Shown: positions 21,677 to 33,563 of the stretch, in pieces
How positions within the stretch are numbered: position 1 is the stretch's first letter
How the letters are laid out: each line of letters starts with the position of its first letter
Source of the DNA: Xestospongia bergquistia
Lineage: Eukaryota > Porifera > Demospongiae > Haplosclerida > Petrosiidae
Assembly: GCA_963965975.1 (NCBI GenBank)
Contig: OZ014418.1
Span: forward strand, 4,848,775 to 4,912,774
Direction of reading: 5' to 3'
Length of the DNA: 64,000 nucleotides
Notes under the pieces: model-generated
What the model was told of the DNA's origin: nothing
Database searches by the model: none
The model's input: only the letters and a program-made list of their open reading frames with translations
Position numbers and translations under genes: made by a program

Positions 21677-24210
21677 GTTTGTTTGCATTAACGCTCTAAA
21701 GTCTTTAATTTAAAGACTTTAGAAGGTTTAGAGTATTGAGTGAAGTTTATAAAGTAAACAGCTCAGTCTACAGGGCTCTATGAAACTAACTGAATAAACT
21801 ATTATTAACAGTTTAGTAAGTTAGTTTGTGATAACACTCTAAAGTCTTTAATTTAAAGACTTTAGATGGTTTAGACTATTGAGTAAAGTTTATAAAATAA
21901 ACTGCTCAGTCTAAAGGACTCTATGGGACAAAAGAAATAAACTGCTATCAACAGTTTAGTAAGTTGGTTTGCATTAACACTAATGTCTTTAATTTAAAGA
22001 CTTTAGAATTTTTAGACTATTGGGTAAAGTTTATAAGGTAGACTGCTAACTTTAAAGGACTCTATGGGACTATAGAAATAAACTCCTATTAACAGTTCAG
22101 TAAGTTTTTTTGCATTAACACTCTAAACTCTTTAAATTAAAGACTTTAGAAGGTTTAGACTATAGAGCGAAGTTTATAAAGTAAACTGGTCAGTGTAAAG
22201 GACTCTATGAAACTAACAAAATAAACTGTTATTAACAGTTTAGTAAGTTCGTTTGCATTAACACTCTAAAGTCTTTAATTTAAAGACTTTAGAAGGTTTA
22301 GACTATTGAGTAAAGTTTATAAAGTAAACTGCTCAGTCTAAAGGACTCTATGGGACAAAAGAAATAAACTGCTATTAACAGTTCAGTAAGTTTGTTTGCA
22401 TTAACGCCCTAAAGTCTTTAGTTTAAAGACTTTAGAAGGTTTAGAGTATTGAGTGAAGTTTATAAAGTAAACAGCTCAGTCTAAAGGGCTCTATGAAACT
22501 AACTATATAAACTGCTGTTAACAGTTTAGTAAGTTGGTTTGAATTAACAGTCAAAAGTCTTTAAATTAAAGACTTTAAAAGGTTTAGGCTATTGAGTGAA
22601 GTTTGTAAAGTAAACTGATAGGTCTAAAGGACTCTATGCGACTAACTAAATAAACTCTTATTAACAGTTTAGTAGGTTGGTTTGCATTAACACTCTAAAG
22701 TCTTTAATTTAAAGACTTTAGAAGGTTTACACTATTGAGTAAAGTTCATAAAGTAAACTGCTCAGTCTAAAGGACTCTATGGGACTAAAGAAATAAACTG
22801 CTATTAACAGTTTAGTAAGTTGGTTTGCATTAACCCTCAAAAGTCTTTAATTTAAAGACTTTAGAAGGTTTAGACTATTGATCGAAGTTTTTTAAAGTAA
22901 ACTGATAGGTCTAAAGGACTCTATGGGACTAAATAAATTAACTGCTATTAACAGTTTAGTAAGTTCGTTTGCATTAACATTCTAAAGTCTTTAATTTAAA
23001 GACTTTAGAAGGTTTAAACCATTGAGTAAAGTTTATAAAGAAAACTGGTCAGTCTAAAGGACTCTATAGGACTAAATAAACTGCTATTAACAGTTTAGTA
23101 AGTTGGTTTGCATTAACACTCTAAAGTCTTTAATTTAAAGACTTTAGAAGGTTTAGACTATTGGGTAAAGTTTATAAGGTAGACTGCTAAGTTTAAGGGA
23201 GTCTATGGGACTAAAGAAATGAACTGCTATTAACAGTTCAGTAAGTTTGTTTGCATTAACCTTCTAAAGTCTTTAATTTAAAGACTTTAGAAGGTTTAGA
23301 CTATTGAGTGAAGTTTATAAAGTAAAAAGCTCAGTCTAAAGGGCTCTATGAAACTAGCTAAATAAACTATTATTAACAGTTTAGTAAGTTGGTTTGCATT
23401 AACACTCTAAAGTCTTTAAATTAAAGACTTTAGAAGGTTTAGACTATTGAGCGAAGTTTATAAAGTAAACTGGTCAGTTTAAAGGACTCTATGAAACTAA
23501 GTAAATAAACTTTTATTAACACTTTAGTAAGTTCGTTTGCATTAACACTCTAAAGTCATTAATTTAAAGACTTTAGAAGGTTTAGACTATTGAGTAAAGC
23601 TTATAAAGTAAACTGCTCAGTGTAAAGGACTCTATGGCACTAAAGAAATAAACTGCTATTAACAGTTTAGTAAGTTTGTTTGCATTAACGCTCTAAAGTC
23701 TTTAATTTAAAGACTTTAGAAGGTTTAGAGTATTTAGTGAAGTTTATAAAGTAAACAGCTCAGTCTAAAGAGCTCTATGAAACTGACTAAATAAACTATT
23801 ACTAACAGTTTAGTAAGTTAGTTTGTGATAACACACTAAAGTCTTTAATTTAAAGACTTTAGAAGTTTTAGACTATTGAGTAAAGTTTATAATGTAAACT
23901 GCTCAGTCTAAAGGACTCTATGGGACTAAAGAAATAAACTGCTATTAACAGTTTAGTAAGTTGGTTTGCATTAACCCTCTAAAGTCTTTAATTTAAAGAC
24001 TTTAGAAGGTTTAGACTATTGAGTGAAGTTTGTAAAGTAAACTGATAGGTCTAAAGGACTCTATGGGACTAACTAAATTAACTGTTATTAACAGTTTAGT
24101 AAGTTGGTTTGCATTAACACTCTAAAGTCTTTAATTTAAAGACTTTAGAAGGTTTAGACTATTGGGTAAAGTTTATAAGGTAAACTGCTAAGTTTAAAGG
24201 ACTCTATGGG

Positions 24211-24925
24211 ACTAAAGAAATAAACTGCTATTAACAGTTCAGTAAGTTTTTTTGCATTAACACTCTAAAGTCTTTAAATTAAAGACTTTAGAAGGTTTAG
24301 ACTATTGAGCGAAGTTTCTAAAGTAAACTGGTCAGTCTAAAGGACTCTATGAAACTAACAAAATAAACTGTTATTAACAGTTAGTAAGTTCGCCTGCATT
24401 AACACTTTAAAGTCTTTAATTTAAAGACTTTAGAAGGTTTAAACTATTGAGGAAATTTTATAAAGAAAACTGCTCAGTCTAAAGGACTCTATGGGACTAA
24501 CTATATAAACTGCTGTTAACAGTTTAGTAAGTGGGTTTGCATTAACACTCAAAAGTCTTTAAATTAAAGACTTTAAAAGGTTTAGACTATTGAGTGAAGT
24601 TAGTAAAGTAAACTGATAGGTCTAAAGGACTCTATGGGACTAACTAAATAAACTATTATTAACAGTTTAGTAAGTTAGTTTGTGATAACACTCTAAAGTC
24701 TTTAATTTAAAGACTTTAGAAGGTTTAAACTATTGAGTAAAGTTTATAAAGTAAACTGCTCAGTCTAAAGGATTCTATGGGACTAAAAAAATAAATTGCT
24801 ATTAACATTTTAGTAAGTTGGTTTACATTAACACTCTAAAGTCTTTAATTTAAAGACTTTAGAAGGTTTAGACTATTGAGTGAAGTTTTTTAAAGTAAAC
24901 TGATAGGTCTAAAGGACTCTATGGG
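24211..24925 (+). repeat. 5-mer duplication, copy 1 (715 bp)
   Basis: This unit is exactly 5 x 143 bp. It starts at actaaagaaataaactgctatt and ends ctatggg. It contains a D variant with gcgaagtttctaaag, a shortened P2 tail (aacagttagtaagttcgcctg), an A variant with gaggaaattttataaag, and the ctaaaaaaataaattgc monomer. Reading it base by base against 24926-25640 I found no difference. Confidence 0.9.
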
Positions 24926-25640
24926 ACTAAAGAAATAAACTGCTATTAACAGTTCAGTAAGTTTTTTTGCATTAACACTCTAAAGTCTTTAAATTAAAGA
25001 CTTTAGAAGGTTTAGACTATTGAGCGAAGTTTCTAAAGTAAACTGGTCAGTCTAAAGGACTCTATGAAACTAACAAAATAAACTGTTATTAACAGTTAGT
25101 AAGTTCGCCTGCATTAACACTTTAAAGTCTTTAATTTAAAGACTTTAGAAGGTTTAAACTATTGAGGAAATTTTATAAAGAAAACTGCTCAGTCTAAAGG
25201 ACTCTATGGGACTAACTATATAAACTGCTGTTAACAGTTTAGTAAGTGGGTTTGCATTAACACTCAAAAGTCTTTAAATTAAAGACTTTAAAAGGTTTAG
25301 ACTATTGAGTGAAGTTAGTAAAGTAAACTGATAGGTCTAAAGGACTCTATGGGACTAACTAAATAAACTATTATTAACAGTTTAGTAAGTTAGTTTGTGA
25401 TAACACTCTAAAGTCTTTAATTTAAAGACTTTAGAAGGTTTAAACTATTGAGTAAAGTTTATAAAGTAAACTGCTCAGTCTAAAGGATTCTATGGGACTA
25501 AAAAAATAAATTGCTATTAACATTTTAGTAAGTTGGTTTACATTAACACTCTAAAGTCTTTAATTTAAAGACTTTAGAAGGTTTAGACTATTGAGTGAAG
25601 TTTTTTAAAGTAAACTGATAGGTCTAAAGGACTCTATGGG
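24926..25640 (+). repeat. 5-mer duplication, copy 2 (715 bp)
   Basis: This appears to be an exact tandem copy of 24211-24925. It starts inside a chimeric monomer (24836-24979) where a B' left half (gaagttttttaaag, gataggtctaaagg) runs into actaaagaaataaactg. It ends where actaactaaattaactg resumes at 25641. Identity over 715 bp in an array where most paralogous monomers differ makes it the youngest event I can see. Confidence 0.9.
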
Positions 25641-26210
25641 ACTAACTAAATTAACTGCTATTAACAGTTTAGTAATTTCGTTTGCATTAACACTCTAAAG
25701 TCTTTAATTTAAAGACTTTAGAAGGTTTAAACTATTGAGTAAACTTTATAAAGTAAACTGCTCAGTCTAAAGGACTCTATGGGACTAAAGAAATAAACTG
25801 CTATTAACAGTTAAGTAAGTTGGTTTGCATTAACACTCTAAAGTCTTTAAATTAAAGACTTTAAAAGGTTTACACTATTGACTGAAGTTTGTAAAGTAAA
25901 CTGATAGGTCTAAAGGGCTCTATGAAACTAACTAAATAAACTATTATTAACAGTTTAGTAAGTTTGTTTGTGATAATACTCTAAAGTCTTTAATTTAAAG
26001 ACTGTAGAAGGTTTAAACTATTGAGTAAAGTTTATAAAGTAAACTGCTCAGTCTAAAGGACACTATAGGACTAAAGAAATAAACTGCTATTAACAGATTA
26101 GTAAGTTGGTTTGCATTAATCCTCTAAAGTCTTTAATTTAAAGACTTTAGAAGGTTTAGACTATTGAGTGAAGTTTTTTAAAGTAAACTGATAGGTCTAA
26201 AGGACTCTAT

Positions 26211-28642
26211 GGGACTAACTAAATTAACTGCTATTAACAGTTTAGTAAGTTCGTTTGCATTAACGCTCTAAAGTCTTTAATTTAAAGACTTTAGAAGGTT
26301 TACACTATTGACTGAAATTTGTAAAGTAAACTGATAGGTCTAAAGGGCTCTATGAAACTAACTAAATAAACTATTATTAACAGTTTAGTAAGTTTGTTTG
26401 TGATAACACTCTAAAGTCTTTAATTTAAAGACTGTAGAAGGTTTAAACTATTGAGTAAATTTTATAAAGTAAACTGCTCAGTCTAAAGGACACTATAGGA
26501 CTAACTAAACAAACTGCTATTAACAGTTTAGTAAGTTTGTTTGCATTAACGCTCTAAAGTCTTTAATTTAAAGACTTTAGAAGGTTTAGAGTATTGAGTG
26601 AAGTTTATAAAGTAAACAGCTAAGTCTAAAGGGCTCTATGAAACTAACTATATAAACTGCTGTTAACAGTTTAGTAAGTGGGTTTGCATTAACACTCAAA
26701 AGTCTTTAAATTAATGACTTTAAAAGGTTTAGACTATTGAGTGAAGTTTGTAAAGTAAACTGATAGGTCTAAAGGACTCTATGGGACTAACTAAATAAAT
26801 TATTATTAACAGTTTAGTAAGTTAGTTTGTGATAACACTCTAAAGTCTTTAATTTAAAGACTTTAGAAGGTTTAAACTATTGAGTAAAGTTTATAAAGTA
26901 AACTGCTCAGTCTAAAGGATTCTATGGGACTAAAAAAATAAATTGCTATTAACATTTTAGTAAGTTGGCTTACATTAACACTCTAAAGTCTTTAATTTAA
27001 AGACTTTAGAAGGTTTAGACTATTGAGTGAAGTTTTTTAAAGTAAACTGATAGGTCTAAAGGACTCTATGGGACTAACTAAATTAACTGCTATTAACAGT
27101 TTCGTAATTTCGTTTGCATTAACACTCTAAAGTCTTTAATTTAAAGACTTTAGAAGGTTTAAACTATTGAGTAATGTTTATAAAGTAAACTGCTCAGTCT
27201 AAAGGACTCTATGGGACTAAAGAAATAAACTGCTATTAACAGTTTAGTAAGTTGGTTTGCATTAACACTCTAAAGTCTTTAAATTAAAGACTTTAAAAGG
27301 TTTACACTATTGACTGAAGTTTGTAAAGTAAACTGATAGGTCTAAAGGGCTCTATGAAACTAACTAAATAAACTATTATTAACAGTTTAGTAAGTTTGTT
27401 TGTGATAACACTCTAAAGTCTTTAATTTAAAGACTGTAGAAGGTTTAAACTATTGAGTAAAGTTTATAAAGTAAACTGCTCAGTCTAAAGGACACTATAG
27501 GACTAAAGAAATAAACTGCTATTAACAGATTAGTAAGTTGGTTTGCATTAATCCTCTAAAGTCTTTAATTTAAAGACTTTAGAAGGTTTAGACTATTGAG
27601 TGAAGTTTTTTAAAGTAAACTGATAGGTCTAAAGGACTCTATGGGAATAACTAAATTAACTGCTATTAACAGTTTAGTAAGTTCGTTTGCATTAACACTC
27701 TAAAGTCTTTAATTTAAAGACTTTAAAAGGTTTAAACTATTGAGTAAAGTTTATAAAGTAAACTGCTCAGTCTAAAGGACACTATGGGACTAAAGAAATC
27801 CACTGCTATTAAGAGTTTAGTAAGTTGGTTTGCATTAACACTCTAAAGTCTTTAATTTAAAGACTTTAGAAGGTTTAGACTATTGGGTAAAGTTTATAAG
27901 GTAGACTGCTAAGTTTAAAGGACTCTATGGGACTAAAGAAATGAACTGCTATTAACAGTTCAGTAAGTTTGTTTGCATTAACGCTCTAAAGTCTTTAATT
28001 TAAAGACTTTAGAAAGTTTAGAGTATTGAGTGAAGTTTATAAAGTAAACAGATCAGTCTAAAGGGCTCTATGAAACTAACTATATAAACTGCTGTTAACA
28101 GTTTAGTAAGTTGGTTTGCATTAACACTCAAAAGTCTTTAAATTAAAGACTTTAGAAGGTTTAGACTATTGAGTGAAGTTTGTAAAGTAAACTGATAGGT
28201 CTAAAGGACTCTATGGGACTAACTAAATAAACTATTATTAACAGTTTAGTAAGTACGTTTGTGATAACATTCTAAAGTCTTTAATTAAAAGACTTTAGAA
28301 GGTTTAGACTATTGAGTAAAGTTTATAAAGTAAACAGCACAGTCTAAAGGACTCTATGGGACTAAAGAAATAAACTGCTATTAACAGTTTAGTAAGTTTT
28401 TTGCATTAAACCTGTAAAGTCGTTAATTTAAAGACTTTAGAAGGTTTAAACTATTGAGTGAAGTTTGTAAAGTAAACTGATAGGTCTAAAGGACTCTATG
28501 GGACTAACTAAATTAACTGCTATTAACAGTTTAGTAAGTTGGTTAGCATTACCACTCTAAAGTCTTTAAATTAAAGACTTTAGAAGGTTTAAACTATTGA
28601 ATAAAGTTTATAAAGTAAACTGCTCAGTCTAAACAACTCTAT
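26211..28642 (+). repeat. 17-mer HOR, copy 1 (2432 bp)
   Basis: Markers repeat at +2431/2432 (17 x 143 = 2431): gacactatagg (27490 and 29921), gtaaacagcacagtc (near 28331 and 30761) and aaacaactctatggg (28631 and 31063). The unit includes the ggtttacactattgactgaaatttg monomer, the ctaaaaaaataaattgc monomer and the attaatcctctaaag monomer. Private differences from copy 2 are cgtaatttcg (about 27103), aaatccactgc (about 27797) and six Ts instead of tttgttt before gcattaaacc (about 28400). Confidence 0.87.
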
Positions 28643-28699
28643 GGGACTAACTAAATTAACTGCTATTAACAGTTTAGTAAGTTCGTTTGCATTAACGCT
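28557..28699 (+). repeat. Junction monomer of the 17-mer duplication
   Basis: The left part carries the rare ctaaacaactctatggg (class A variant, gaataaag). From 28643 it continues with gggactaactaaattaactgctatt and gttcgtttgcattaacgct, as at 26211. Class A and class B' halves are therefore joined at the ctatggga box. Confidence 0.8.
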
Positions 28700-31074
28700 C
28701 TAAAGTCTTTAATTTAAAGACTTTAGAAGGTTTACACTATTGACTGAAATTTGTAAAGTAAACTGATAGGTCTAAAGGGCTCTATGAAACTAACTAAATA
28801 AACTATTATTAACAGTTTAGTAAGTTTGTTTGTGATAACACTCTAAAGTCTTTAATTTAAAGACTGTAGAAGGTTTAAACTATTGAGTAAAGTTTATAAA
28901 GTAAACTGCTCAGTCTAAAGGACACTATAGGACTAACTAAATAAACTGCTATTAACAGTTTAGTAAGTTTGTTTGCATTAACGCTCTAAAGTCTTTAATT
29001 TAAAGACTTTAGAAGGTTTAGAGTATTGAGTGAAGTTTATAAAGTAAACAGCTAAGTCTAAAGGGCTCTATGAAACTAACTATATAAACTGCTGTTAACA
29101 GTTTAGTAAGTGGGTTTGCATTAACACTCAAAAGTCTTTAAATTAATGACTTTAAAAGGTTTAGACTATTGAGTGAATTTTGTAAAGTAAACTGATAGGT
29201 CTAAAGGACTCTATGGGACTAACTAATAAATTATTATTAACAGTTTAGTAAGTTAGTTTGTGATAACACTCTAAAGTCTTTAATTTAAAGACTTTAGAAG
29301 GTTTAAACTATTGAGTAAAGTTTATAAAGTAAACTGCTCAGTCTAAAGGATTCTATGGGACTAAAAAAATAAATTGCTATTAACATTTTAGTAAGTTGGC
29401 TTACATTAACACTCTAAAGTCTTTAATTTAAAGACTTTAGAAGGTTTAGACTATTGAGTGAAGTTTTTTAAAGTAAACTGATAGGTCTAAAGGACTCTAT
29501 GGGACTAACTAAATTAACTGCTATTAACAGTTTAGTAATTTCGTTTGCATTAACACTCTAAAGTCTTTAATTTAAAGACTTTAGAAGGTTTAAACTATTG
29601 AGTAATGTTTATAAAGTAAACTGCTCAGTCTAAAGGACTCTATGGGACTAAAGAAATAAACTGCTATTAACAGTTTAGTAAGTTGGTTTGCATTAACACT
29701 CTAAAGTCTTTAAATTAAAGACTTTAAAAGGTTTACACTATTGACTGAAGTTTGTAAAGTAAACTGATAGGTCTAAAGGGCTCTATGAAACTAACTAAAT
29801 AAACTATTATTAACAGTTTAGTAAGTTTGTTTGTGATAACACTCTAAAGTCTTTAATTTAAAGACTGTAGAAGGTTTAAACTATTGAGTAAAGTTTATAA
29901 AGTAAACTGCTCAGTCTAAAGGACACTATAGGACTAAAGAAATAAACTGCTATTAACAGATTAGTAAGTTGGTTTGCATTAATCCTCTAAAGTCTTTAAT
30001 TTAAAGACTTTAGAAGGTTTAGACTATTGAGTGAAGTTTTTTAAAGTAAACTGATAGGTCTAAAGGACTCTATGGGAATAACTAAATTAACTGCTATTAA
30101 CAGTTTAGTAAGTTCGTTTGCATTAACACTCTAAAGTCTTTAATTTAAAGACTTTAAAAGGTTTAAACTATTGAGTAAAGTTTATAAAGTAAACTGCTCA
30201 GTCTAAAGGACACTATGGGACTAAAGAAATCAACTGCTATTAAGAGTTTAGTAAGTTGGTTTGCATTAACACTCTAAAGTCTTTAATTTAAAGACTTTAG
30301 AAGGTTTAGACTATTGGGTAAAGTTTATAAGGTAGACTGCTAAGTTTAAAGGACTCTATGGGACTAAAGAAATGAACTGCTATTAACAGTTCAGTAAGTT
30401 TGTTTGCATTAACGCTCTAAAGTCTTTAATTTAAAGACTTTAGAAAGTTTAGAGTATTGAGTGAAGTTTATAAAGTAAACAGATCAGTCTAAAGGGCTCT
30501 ATGAAACTAACTATATAAACTGCTGTTAACAGTTTAGTAAGTTGGTTTGCATTAACACTCAAAAGTCTTTAAATTAAAGACTTTAGAAGGTTTAGACTAT
30601 TGAGTGAAGTTTGTAAAGTAAACTGATAGGTCTAAAGGACTCTATGGGACTAACTAAATAAACTATTATTAACAGTTTAGTAAGTACGTTTGTGATAACA
30701 TTCTAAAGTCTTTAATTAAAAGACTTTAGAAGGTTTAGACTATTGAGTAAAGTTTATAAAGTAAACAGCACAGTCTAAAGGACTCTATGGGACTAAAGAA
30801 ATAAACTGCTATTAACAGTTTAGTAAGTTTGTTTGCATTAAACCTGTAAAGTCTTTAATTTAAAGACTTTAGAAGGTTTATACTATTGAGTGAAGTTTGT
30901 AAAGTAAACTGATAGGTCTAAAGGACTCTATGGGACTAACTAAATTAACTGCTATTAACAGTTTAGTAAGTTGGTTAGCATTACCACTCTAAAGTCTTTA
31001 AATTAAAGACTTTAGAAGGTTTAAACTATTGAATAAAGTTTATAAAGTAAACTGCTCAGTCTAAACAACTCTAT
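28643..31074 (+). repeat. 17-mer HOR, copy 2 (2432 bp)
   Basis: This is the second copy of 26211-28642, with only scattered single changes and 1-bp indels (for example gactaactaataaatt near 29221). Its last roughly 140 bp, from 30936, are also the first part of the 18-mer duplication unit, so the next duplication started inside the end of this one. Confidence 0.87.
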
Positions 31075-33510
31075 GGGACTAAAGAAATAAACTGCTATTA
31101 ACAGTTCAGTGAGATGGTTTGCATTAAGACTTTAAAGTCTTTAATTTAAAGACTTTAGAAGGTTTAGACTATTGGGTAAATTTTATAAAGGAGATTGCTA
31201 AGTTTAAAGGACTCTATTGGACTAAAGAAATGAACTGCTATTAACAGTTCAGTAAGTTGGTATGCATTAACTTCTAAAGTCTTTAATTTAAAGACTTTAG
31301 AAGGTTTAGACTATTCAGCGAAGTTTATAAAGTAAACTGGTCAGTCTAAAGGACTCTATGAAACTAACTAAATAAACTGTTATTAACAGTTTAGTAAGTT
31401 CGTTTGCATTAACACTCTGAAGTTTTTAATTTAAAGACTTTAGAAGGTTTAGACTATTGAGGAAAGTTTATAAAGTAAACTACTCAGTGTAAAGGACTCT
31501 ATGGGACTAAAGAAATAAACTGCTATTAACAGTTTAGTAAGATTGTTTCCATTAACACTCTAAAGTCTTTAATTTAAAGACTTTAGAAGGTTTAAAGTAT
31601 TGAGTGAAGGTTATAAACTAAACAGCTCAGTCTAAAGGGCGCCATGAAACTAACTAAATAAACTGCTGTTAACAGTTTAGTAAGTTGGTTTGTATTAACA
31701 CTTAAAAGTCTTTAAATTAAAGACTTTATAAGGTTTAGACTATTGAGTGAAGTTTGTAAAGTAAAATGATAGGTCAAAAAGACTCTATGGGACTAACTAA
31801 ATAAACTATTATCAACAGTTTAGTAAGTTAGTTTGTGATAACACTCTAAAGTCTCTAATTTTAAGACTTTAGAAGGTTTAGACTATTGAGTAAAGTTTAT
31901 AAAGTAAACTGCTCAGTCTAAAGGACTCTATGGGACTAAAGAAATAAACTGCTATTAACAGTTTAGTAAGTTGGTTTGCATTAACCCTCTAAAGTCTTTA
32001 ATTTAAAGACTTTAGAAGGTTTAGACTATTGAGTGAAGTTTGTAAAGTAAACTGATAGGTCTAAAGGACTCTATGGGACTAACTGAATTAACTGCTATTA
32101 ACAGTTTAGTAAGTTGGTTTGCATTAGCACTCTAAAGTCCCTAATTTAAAGACTTTAGAAGGTTTAAACTAATGAGTAAGGTTTATAAAGTAAACTGCTC
32201 AGTCTAAAGGACTCTATGGGACTAAAGAAATAAACTGCTATTAACAATTTAGTAAGTTGGTTTGCATTAACCCTCTAAAGTCTTTAATTTAAAGACTTTA
32301 GAAGGCTTAGACTATTGAGTGAAGTTTTTTAAAGTAAACTGATAGGTCTAAAGGACTCTATGGGACTAACTAAATTAACTGCTATTAACAGTTTAGTAAG
32401 TTCGTTTGCATTAACACTCTAAAGTCTTTAATTGAAAGACTTTAGAAGGTTTAAACTATTGCGTAAAGGTTATAAAGTAAACTGGTCAGTCTAAAGGACT
32501 CTATGGGACTAAAGAAATAAACTGCTATTAACAGTTTAGTAAGTTGGTTTGCATTAACACTCTAAAGTCTTTAATTTAAAGACTTTAGAAGGTTTACACT
32601 ATTGGGTAAAGTTTATAATGTAGACTGCGAAGTTTAAAGGTCTCTATGGGACTAAAGAAATGAACTGCTATTAACAGTTCAGTAAGTTTCTTTGCATTAA
32701 CGCTCTAAAGTCTTTAATTTAAAGACTTTAGAAGGTTTAGAGTATTGAGTGAAGTTTATAAAGTAAACAGCTCAGCCTAAAGGGCTCTATGAAACTAACT
32801 AAATAAACTATTATTAACAGTTTAGTAAGTTGGTTTGCATTAACACTCTAAAGTCTTTAAATGAAAGACTTTAGAAGGTTTAGACTATTGAGCGAAGTTT
32901 ATAAAGTAAACTGATCAGTCTAAAGGACTCTATGAAACTAACTAAATAAACTGTTATTAACAGTTTAGTAAATTCGTTTGCATTAACCCTCTAAAGTCAT
33001 TAATTTAAAGACTTTAGAAGGTTTAGACTATTGAGTAAAGTTTTTTAAAGTAAACTGAAAGGTCTAAAGGACTCTATGGGACTAACTAAATTAACTACTA
33101 TTAACAGTTTAGTAAGTTCGTTTGCATTAACACTCTAAAGTCTTTAATTTAAAGACTTTAGAAGGTTTAAACTATTGAGTAAAGTTTATAAAGTAAACTG
33201 CTCAGTCTAAAGGACTCTATGGGACAAAAGAAATAAACTGCTATTAACAGTTTAGTAAGTTGGTTTGCATTAACACTCTAAAGTCTTTAATTTAAAGACT
33301 TTAGAAGGTTTAGACTATTGAGTAAAGTTTATAACGTAGACTGCTAAGTTTAAAGGACTCTATGGGACTAAAGAAATGAACTGCTATTAACAGTTCAGTA
33401 AGTTTGTTCGCTTTAACACTCTAAAGTCTTTAAATTAAAGACTTTAGAAGGTTTAGACTATTGAGCGAAGTTTATAAAGTAAACAGGTCAGTCTAAAGGA
33501 CTCTATGAAA
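30936..33510 (+). repeat. 18-mer HOR, copy 1 (2575 bp)
   Basis: The unit is 18 x 143 + 1 bp. Distinctive members are an A variant with gaataaag and aaacaactc, cagttcagtgagatgg, an E variant with gggcgccatg, a P2 variant ctattatcaacag, a P1 variant tctctaattttaagac, and a C variant with aaggtctctatggg. The edges are exact: ctaactaaattaactg at 30936 and at 33511 marks the repeat start. Confidence 0.92.
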
Positions 33511-33563
33511 CTAACTAAATTAACTGCTATTAACAGTTTAGTAAGTTGGTTAGCATTACCACT
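33421..33563 (+). repeat. Junction monomer of the 18-mer duplication (D/B chimera)
   Basis: The left half is class D (gagcgaagtttataaagtaaacaggtcag, ctatgaaa). From 33511 the right half is class B (ctaactaaattaactgctatt, ggttagcattaccact). The uninterrupted D sequence, ctatgaaactaacaaaataaactg, is seen at the end of copy 2 (36081 onward). Confidence 0.88.

Larger units (their letters stand above)
21677..26105 (+). repeat. 26-mer HOR, copy 2, with a 5-mer insertion
   Basis: This is the second copy of 17965-21676. It gains one base near 24790 (ctaaaaaaataaattg) and is interrupted at about 24926 by a tandem duplication of 715 bp. It then resumes the copy 1 order through the ggtttacactattgactgaag monomer to the gacactatagg monomer. 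Private changes include gcgaagtttctaaag and gaggaaattttataaag. Confidence 0.85.
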
